Program-made: the position numbers and the translations under genes
The notes under the pieces: model-generated
Database searches by the model: none
Told to the model about the DNA's origin: nothing
The model's input: only the letters and a program-made list of their open reading frames with translations
Shown: positions 56,981-64,000 of the stretch, one piece after another
How positions within the stretch are numbered: the first letter of the stretch is position 1
Layout: every line of letters starts with the position of its first letter
DNA from: Pilatotrama ljubarskyi
Taxonomy: Eukaryota > Basidiomycota > Agaricomycetes > Polyporales > Polyporaceae
Length of the DNA: 64,000 bases
NCBI GenBank assembly: GCA_022385805.1
Contig: MU277674.1
Coordinates: forward strand, 311,251 to 375,250
Direction of reading: 5' to 3'

Positions 56981-57804
56981 GCGCCGCCTGTCGTCCGGAC
57001 CCATGGCGCCGACTGTGATAGCGGTAGGAGCTCGAGCGGGGGTCATGTCCTTGGCGTTGATCTTTGCATCGACAAATGATCAGCATGACGACGAAGAAAG
57101 AGGAACGACCCCTCACGTACTCCATCATTTCCAGCAGCAGCACAGACATGAATCCCGCGCGCGGTGAACTATGGCGCGTCGTCATGAACCATAGAGCAGC
57201 ATCACTAGAAAACCGGAGTACGCACCTTCGCGATTCCTTCGTCAATATCCGGTTGAGGGGTCGTGAAGCCAAAGCTCATGTTCACCACGCTAGTGCGTCC
57301 TTTGGACACCGCCCAGATGTAGGACATACCGCCCTTGCTGAATTATGGAGTTAGCTGCTGGTCATCCGCCGAGACCGTCTGCACTCACACATCTGCCACG
57401 GTAGAAACCCTGACCAGCCACGACGCACATCGGGACAAAATGCATGAATGCCACTTGGTCGACGTACGCATGAGGCTTGGGCCGTCCGACGCACCTCTCT
57501 CGACTGTGCGTCTTCACGGCGAATAGGTTCGCCTCCTTCGCGATGCCCCAGCGCTTCCCGGCGGCGATTCCAGCCACCTTCGTACCATGACCGGTCTCGT
57601 CGATTTGCTATAATCTTGCGAATCAACCTCGTGCGGTCTTACTGCTCGCCAGATCTTACGTACCGGCAGACCCGGCGCGGCCCAACCCCACTTCGCTCGG
57701 CCTCCGAATTCAACCTGGTGGAAAGAACGGAGCGCGTCAGTCACCGGGGCGTCTCTGCAGGTTGACCGGGCCGATGCCTGCGTGATCGATGTTGATGCCC
57801 GTGT

Positions 57805-57806
57805 CC
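57805..57806 (-). other. Lost splice acceptor in left subtilisin copy
   Basis: The right copy has CCACGCAG before ACACGGG (acceptor 60451-60452). The left copy has CCACACGG before ACACGGG, so the AG is gone, and no other AG exists between the donor GTGGGT and the mini-exon. Skipping the 23-nt mini-exon would shift the frame into an immediate stop. Confidence 0.78.
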
Positions 57807-58399
57807 GTGTGGACCAGCAAGCGGCATGAGTGTCGCAAGAAGAGGCGTCAGAGACGAGGAGGCACCCACCGACGATATAGATATCCACGCCCTTCCCAAG
57901 CGCCTCGGATTCGTAGGCGTACTTGAAGGCTAGCTTGGGCCGCTGGCTGAGCCTGTTCAAGTTCCAGGAGGTGTTCTCCCTACGGCGGCCGCGCCATCAG
58001 GTACTCTACACCCCCGAGTGAAGGAGAATCGGTGCACTTACTCCTCGGCGAGCGCGGACAGCTCGCCACCCACAGCGTCCTACAGCGATTCGTGAGTTCC
58101 CCATACAGGTCAAAGTACATCAAGCGTACCTCCGAGATACGTTCGACATCGGCGGAGGACCGCAGGAGGCCGAGAGACTCCTCGTCAAAGAGTCCGGCAA
58201 ACGAGTTCGAGAAGTCTGCGGGATAATCGTGGGTGATGACGGAGTTGCCGGTGAGCTGCTGCTTGAGCCACGCCAGGAACGCCGCCTTGTCGACGCTGGG
58301 CTTGAGGAGGACGATGTAGCTGCCCTCCTTCTTCACACCTGCGGTGCGTCGCACCTCGACTGGAAGTGCGCGCTGGGAAGCCTGCGAGCCGTTGGTCAT

Positions 58400-59195
58400 G
58401 GTCTACAATCGGGGAAGAGAGTCGGCTTGTCTCCGAATGTAGAGGCGTATCCGGGGTTCGTGTTGCATCTCCCTGCCGCCTCTGAGGAATTTATACCTGG
58501 TGCGGAGGCTCGCGAGCGGTCATTAGGTGAGTAAGCAAGCAGAGGGGGCCGAACAAAGGTGCGCGAAACGCGGACACCGTACTGCGACTAGAATGAGGTC
58601 GCGACAGGTCAGACGTATAGGCCGGCACTAGCAGAGCAAGGGCCGGATGTCAAACGTCCAAAGGCCGGATCCAGAGACAGTCCAATGGTTGGGAATCACG
58701 CGAACTGGTCTGTGGCAATCGCTGGATGGATGTCACCCTTCAATAGTACGAGTTGGCCAGACTTTCCGAGGGGTTGCAGGGCCGGCGGCACGCTCACCTG
58801 TGACCGAAGCTGAAACTCGCCACCGGGACGTCGACGTAGAAGCAGCGGGGCTGAGTACTGGCATACGTGTACAAGTAGAGCGAGAGCATGATGCGTACTT
58901 ATTGGCCGAGATAATACATGGTGACTGATTTCCTAGGCGCGGCAGATCGGTTCCAGCACCGTCTGATGCTGAACGAACCAAGTTGAGGGCCCGAGACGAG
59001 AACACGCTTCCAGGCTTCAGGATGGCAGCCATGCTGACATCGTCGCCCACTTTGTCATCACTTTTGTGGACATGGCCAGCGAAAACCGCAAATGCATAGA
59101 ATCTGCGCTCTCGACACGCCAGGGTCGCACCTAAATACTGGAGTCCCTATGAGCGCGTGAGTAACTCGCCGCAATGTACATCAGACTGCCTTCGG
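58400..59195. other. Spacer between the subtilisin copies
   Basis: Upstream flank of the left copy and downstream flank of the right copy, with the junction of the duplicated units near 58860. Contains one GGCCGGCACTAGCAGAGCAA motif (58620-58640) that recurs twice upstream of the right copy. No gene. Confidence 0.6.
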
Positions 59196-61050
59196 TCAGC
59201 GACACAAATTGTAAGCAAGGAGGTTCGGAGTTCCCTCCGCTACACGCACCATGCCATGCGACACCTATCAGCAAGCAGAACAGACATTATTACACGAGGT
59301 CAACTCACGAATATCAGCAAGGATGTCCGGAGTAGCTGCCTGTCGGATGAGCTCCTTGATTTTCGCAGCACCGGTGTCACCAAAGTAGCTGACAAAAGCA
59401 GCGGCCAAACCGGCGACCTGAGCCGGCGTCCATACGCCTTGTTCGTGAGTTCATAGCTCTAGCCGCGAGAAGACGTGCTTCAGGATGGTGTTCGACTCAC
59501 GTGCGGACAAGCGGCGGAGGTGCCCGAGAAATCGGCGAGCGCCGTGTTGGACCCTATACTAGCTGTCGTCACGGAGGATCCGGGCGCGAAGAGGTCCACA
59601 ACGCTGCCGTAGTTCGAGCTGATGCGCCGCCTATCGTCCGGACCCATCGCGCCGACTGTGATCGCGGTAGGAGCTCGAGCGGGAGTCGTGTCCTTCGCGT
59701 CTGTCTGTGAACCAACAGATGATCAGCGTTGAGACAAGGACAGACGTACGACCCTCACGTACTCCTTTGTTCCCAGCAGCGGCACAGACGTGAATTCCGC
59801 GTGCGGTGAACTATGGCGTCTCGTCATGAACCGTTCGACAGTGTAACTAGAGAGGAGAGACCCGGCGTGCGCACCTTCGCAACTCCTTCGTCAATCTCCG
59901 GTTCGGCGGGCGTGAAGCCAAAGCTCATGTTGACCACGCTGATCCGTCCCTTGGACACCGTCCAGATGTAGGACATACCGGCCTTGCTGAGTTTCGGAGT
60001 AGCCGCAGGTCATCCCGCTTGGCTATTTTGACTGAGACTATGTGCACTCACACATCCGCCACGGTCGCAGTCCTAATCAACGAGAACGCACATCAGGACA
60101 AGATCCATCAGTAGGTGTTCGACGTGCGCATGCCTGGGCTTTTCGAGACGCACATCTCTTCATTATGTGTTTTCACGGCGATTAGGTTTGCCTTCTTCGC
60201 GATGCCCCACCGCTTCCCGGCAGCGATTCCAGCCACTTGCGTACCATGACCGACATCATCAATTTGCTACGTTTTGCGATTCAGCCGCCTGCGGTCTTGC
60301 TCTCACTCAGAGTGCTTACGTACCGGAAGACCCGGTGCGACCCACCCCCATTTCGCTCGGCCATCGAATTCAACCTGCGGAAAGATATTAGGACAGTGCC
60401 TTGCAGATTGGCTGAGCGAATGCCTACGTGGTCGACGTTGATTCCCGTGTCTGCGTGGGTGAGGAAGCGACATGAGTATCACAAGAATACGCTGCGTCAG
60501 AGACGAGGAAGCGTACCCACCCACGATATAGATATCCACGTCTTTCCCGAGCGCCTCGCGTTCGTAGCCGTACTTGAAGGTCAGCTTAGACCGCTGGCTG
60601 AGCCTGTTCAGGTTCCAGGACGTGTCCTCCCTACGGGGGCAGCGCTATCAGCTTCTTTACGCCCTTGAGGGAAAGAGGGCTAGTGCACTCACTCTACGGC
60701 GAGGACAGACAGCTCGTCGCTTACAGCGTCCTGAATGAATGCGTGAGCTCCATGCGCACGTCGGAGTACGTCAAGTCTACCTCCGAGATGCGTTCGACAT
60801 CGGCGGAGGACCGCAAGAGGGCGAGCGACTCCTCGTCGAAGAGCCCCGCGAACGAGTTCGAGAAATCTGCGGGATAATCGTGGGTGATGACGGAGTTGCC
60901 GGTGAGCAGCTGCTTGAGCCACGCCAGGAACGCCGCCTTGTCGACGCTGGGCTTGAGGAGGACGATGTAGCTGCCCTCCTTCTTCACCCCTGCGGTGCGC
61001 CACACCTCGATGGGAAGTGCGCGCTGGGAAGCTTGCGAACCGATGGTCAT
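59196..61050 (-). CDS. Subtilisin-like serine protease (S8), right copy, intact
   Basis: The ATG at 61050 starts [20 protein letters not shown] with no signal peptide. The I9 propeptide is [19 protein letters not shown] ... [20 protein letters not shown]. The S8 domain reads VDIYIV joined across an intron to DTGINVDH (catalytic Asp), [37 protein letters not shown] (catalytic His), [57 protein letters not shown] and [10 protein letters not shown] (catalytic Ser) with [18 protein letters not shown]. It ends [19 protein letters not shown] 59196-59198. About ten short introns all have GT..AG borders and preserve frame, so this copy should give an active enzyme. Missing signal peptide suggests a cytosolic or vacuole-delivered protease, or an upstream exon not seen; the upstream flank shows none. 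Confidence 0.87.
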
Positions 61051-62068
61051 GGTGTATGATCCGAGGGGTGAGTGGACTTGTGTCTGTATGTAGCGGGCAC
61101 CTGCCAGCACAATATCCGGGAGTTGTGTTGCGTCTCTCCGCCGAATCCGAGCGCTTTATACTTCGTACTAAAGCTCTGCAAGCAAGCCTTTAGTGAGAAA
61201 TCCAGCGGAAGGGCCGAATAACGGTACGTGAAACGCGGGCATCGTGTAGGTGCTCACGACAGCTCAGGAAAGTCCGGACGTACAAGACGTACAGGCCGGC
61301 ACTAGCAAAGCAAAGACCGGGACTAATACAGCCAACGCCGGCACTAGTAGAGCAAGGGTCCGATGTCACAAGTCCACGGGCCCCCGGACTTCGAAACTCC
61401 AAAGGCCGGATTCCGGACGTATGCACGAGGGTTGGCCATGACGCCAACCGCTCTGTCGCGGGAACTGGATCGACGTCCGTGAACAGCGGCACGCATATGT
61501 ATATCGGCACCTGGGCCGCGGCATGCCAGCACAACCGACTGGGGCCGTCCGGGTCCGGGCGGCAATACAATCCGCTGACCTGTGACTGGAGCTCGATCAA
61601 ACTCGCGAGTGATACAGCGTGCGCGCACGTAGGCTCACCAGGAACCGCTAGCGGTCTGTGGCGATCCACAGGACGTTTCAACTTGTCTGAAGGTCGCACA
61701 CGGGAGTGCTGAGTTCAACGGCGCGCGCATATCGCCGGTGGTACAAGCGCACCCGCCCCGAGGTACGGGAGCAGACCACGTACATCGATGATGGCGGCGA
61801 GGAAGCGTCCTCCCCCATTCCGCTAGCTCACACTCGTCGTCTGCCTAGGGGAGACAAGGCGGCGAGTTCTAAAGCCTGAGCTTGCGGCTTTCATTGAGGA
61901 TGCCCCTGGCCTCACCCTGGTTGACTCGCGCTACGGGCTCGCCAGGCCCCTCATCTTGATCCATAATCCTGACGTGTCCTGTTAAGATTATACCTATACA
62001 AATGCAGAGTATGTATCCATAAATACCTCCCTCACCAATCCATGTCATGGCGCTCTCAACTGAGTCGA
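61051..62068. other. Intergenic region with short GC-rich repeats
   Basis: Promoter flank of the right subtilisin and 3' flank of ERO1. GCCGGCACTAG motifs followed by [CT]A[AG]AGCAA occur at about 61295 and 61337. The end of duplicated unit 2 is near 61600. No gene recognised. Confidence 0.6.
61290..61365 (+). repeat. Two imperfect copies of a 22-bp GCCGGCACTAG motif
   Basis: Copies begin at about 61295 and 61337; a single copy lies at 58621 in the corresponding place upstream of the left subtilisin. The extra copy is therefore probably a local duplication after the larger event. Confidence 0.6.
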
Positions 62069-63970
62069 TCACAACTCACTCCTCGGCGCCTGGTCCTTCC
62101 CCGACAACCTGAGAACGCTCAAGGCGCCCTGCAGCACTTCCACGACGCCGTCAAACAAGCCCCGTAAGCACCCGAGCGTTCCATCCCGGCACGCCCTTAC
62201 CCAGCACGCGACGCGGTCGAGCACGTCGACCAGGAAGTGGTGCGGGCCGCCGGTGATGCCCGCCCCGGGCGAATGGCGCGCTCTGTGCGCGGACGCGGAC
62301 TCGGCGACGAGCCGCGCCTCCTCCTCCGCGCCCGTCTCGGCCCACATGCGCCGGAAGTCCTGAACCATGTGAAGGGACTCGATGAGCCGGTGGAGCGTGT
62401 TGATGAGCGCGACGACTTCGGAGCGTTGGAGCAGGTTTGTGTTGGCTTTCGGGCTGCGGGGTGTCGTTAGCTATCATGCTTACCGAACGAATGACAGAAA
62501 GATGGATGTACGCACTCGAGTGCCTTCTCGTCCAACTCGAAGAGCACCTTGAGCGCGGTCGCGATACCCGTGGTCTGCACCTTCCCCCACAACCTACACT
62601 TGTCGCACCCCACGCAGTCCATGATCCGCGTCACGTTCCTGAAGTGCTCCTTGAACTCCTCCTTGAGCTGGTTCGCGTTCGCGCCTCGGAAGAGTGCGGT
62701 CTCGTCGAAGCGGCCAACGGCGCGCGCGACGTCGACGACGCGCGTGAGCCGCGCGAGCGTCTCCGCGTCGTCCTCGTGCGTCCCGCTCGCGCAGTAGTCA
62801 TACGCAGTGAGATACGGGCCGAGCCGCGCGACCGCGCGCAGGAGCAGCACCGCGTCGAAGTACATGTATTGCAGTCGCTCGGGGTACGCGGCGACGCGCG
62901 AGATGAAACACTTCAGGTCGGGGCCCTATATGTAGCGTCGCGGTGAGGTCAGGGTGTGGTACAAGACGCTGCATCAAGAAATGGAGACGCACCCATTCGC
63001 CGGTGGTTTGGTTCATGGTGTCGTGGCATATGTGCGTGGAAATGCTCGCGTGGAGGCCGGAGACGATCTTGTAGTAGACTTTGCGCTCCAGACATTCCTT
63101 CGGGTCCTCAGCGGCGGCGTCTGCGCTGGGTGTGCCCTGCAGTCCACCGAGGCCGCGGTTTGGCGACTTGGCAGGGAGGACGTCCCATTCGGTCATGCCG
63201 AAGCAGTTTTCTTCGTAAATGGCCTTCCAGACGCGGTGTGCGGAGGGACCGGCGTAGCCGGTGAAGCGCTCCGGGTTGAGCGAGAGGTCGATGTAGTCGC
63301 CTTCGGTTTCGTCATCGAGGAAGCAGTAGTCTGAGTCGCGATAATAGCATCCAGGAAGCTCCGTTCGCTATCGGCAGGTAAGAATAGCATATGTGGTATC
63401 GAAATGGGATTAACTCACATGGTCCCCGGAAGGCATCTCGATCTTACTGAGCTCGGCTGCTCTCCATCGCTCTGGTATCTCGCTCTGGCGCAGGCGGTCA
63501 GAGGCAGTCAGTGCGGCTGATGATGAGGACATACCTCGTCTACTGTTGTGATACCGCATTCTCGATTCATGCAGAGGCCGTTCTCCTGCCAATATGGGCA
63601 GTCGCGGTATAGGTCGACGCGGAAGTACTTGAAGAAGGGTGTCTCGACAAGAGAGTGTAGCTCATTGTAGAGGTCGTCTGTGACGCTTTCGATGGTCTCA
63701 AAATCACATTGTGTGGTTTCTATAGGACCTGTGGGCTGCGGGGAAGCGCGAGTGACGTTAGGCGTACAAGCGAAGGCGAGAAGCAGCACCGGTACGCACA
63801 ATATGTTTGCATGCGACCTCCTTGACCGGCTCCCTCTCTAGAACCGACTTGACATGGCCGCTACGGGGTTGATGGTTGTCCAAGAGGGCTTGTTGGGAGT
63901 CGGCGGCATGGGAAAAGGGCTGAAAGAGACAAGCGAGGAAGAGTGCGTATAGATGACGCCGCGAGAACAT
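62069..63970 (-). CDS. ERO1: Endoplasmic oxidoreductin Ero1
   Basis: FAD-dependent thiol oxidase of the ER lumen that re-oxidises protein disulfide isomerase. The ATG at 63970 opens a signal peptide (MFSRRHLYALFLACLFQPFS). After an intron come GPIETTQCDFETIESV, FFKYFRVDLYRDCPYW and NGLCMNRECGI (shuttle cysteine pair CMNREC). Then ERFTGYAGPSAHRVWKAIYE, ENCFGMTEWDVLPAK, YYKIVSGLHASISTHICHD (FAD-site SGLHASI) and ANQLKEEFKEHFRNVTRIMD lead to the active site CVGCDKCRLWGKVQTTG with CxxCxxC intact. A helical C-terminal part (VVALINTLHRLIESLHMVQD and a hydrophobic stretch FLVDVLDRVACWVRACRD) ends QAPRSEL, TGA 62069-62071. Catalytic features are complete; several introns separate the blocks. The gene begins 31 bp from the window edge, so its promoter is not seen. 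Confidence 0.94.
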
Positions 63971-64000
63971 GTGGGCGTCCAGTCGGTGGCTGCGATTACT

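Overview
The window is nuclear DNA of a filamentous basidiomycete, most likely an Agaricomycete. The genes are compact and intron-rich: many introns of about 45-80 nt with GT..AG borders, coding GC near 55-60 %, and neighbours sharing short promoters. All coordinates come from reading ORFs, splice signals and protein motifs by eye, so internal exon borders are approximate unless a border is given. Family names rest on remembered motifs, not on a search.

Layout. 1-2183: no supportable gene. 2184-5353 (-): Zn2Cys6 transcription factor with an 8-nt microexon; a 236-bp hAT-like MITE (5491-5726) with a perfect 8-bp target duplication sits just upstream of its ATG. 5735-11219: a 5.5-kb stretch without a recognisable gene. 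11220-30497: a dense housekeeping block, namely 2-methylcitrate dehydratase (-), SNAPc50-type snRNA transcription factor (+), TFIIH p34/Tfb4 (+), taspase-1-like threonine aspartase (-), RNase H2 subunit B (+), a large disordered RGG-tailed protein (+), an Mkk1/2-type MAP kinase kinase (+), an intron-containing tRNA-Leu(UAG), the splicing factor Slu7 (+) and an uncharacterised multi-span membrane protein (+). 31235-36672 (-): Chd1 chromatin remodeller. 38011-43142 (-): two tandem membrane-anchored aspartic proteases. 44048-46204 (-): ATP sulfurylase with a degenerate APS-kinase tail. 47917-49949 (+): a single-pass membrane protein of unknown function.

51330-61600 is the accessory part. It starts with a cupin-like/TPR/ankyrin/TIR-like multidomain gene that carries an in-frame stop and a one-base frame break. 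A free-standing paralogue of its N-terminal module follows immediately. Next is a tandem duplication of about 2.65 kb carrying two signal-less subtilisin genes: the left copy is broken by a nonsense codon and a lost splice acceptor, the right copy is intact. 62069-63970 (-) is the ER oxidoreductase Ero1.

The genes do not form one pathway. The housekeeping block covers transcription (SNAPc, TFIIH, Chd1), RNA processing (Slu7), genome maintenance (RNase H2), wall signalling (Mkk), sulfur and propionate metabolism, and oxidative folding. The best candidate for an unusual system is the TIR-like gene beside its stand-alone cupin-like partner. Its layout of sensor-like repeats joined to a TIR-like end recalls NLR-type immune or allorecognition receptors, and it sits beside a decaying protease duplication, as expected of a birth-and-death locus.
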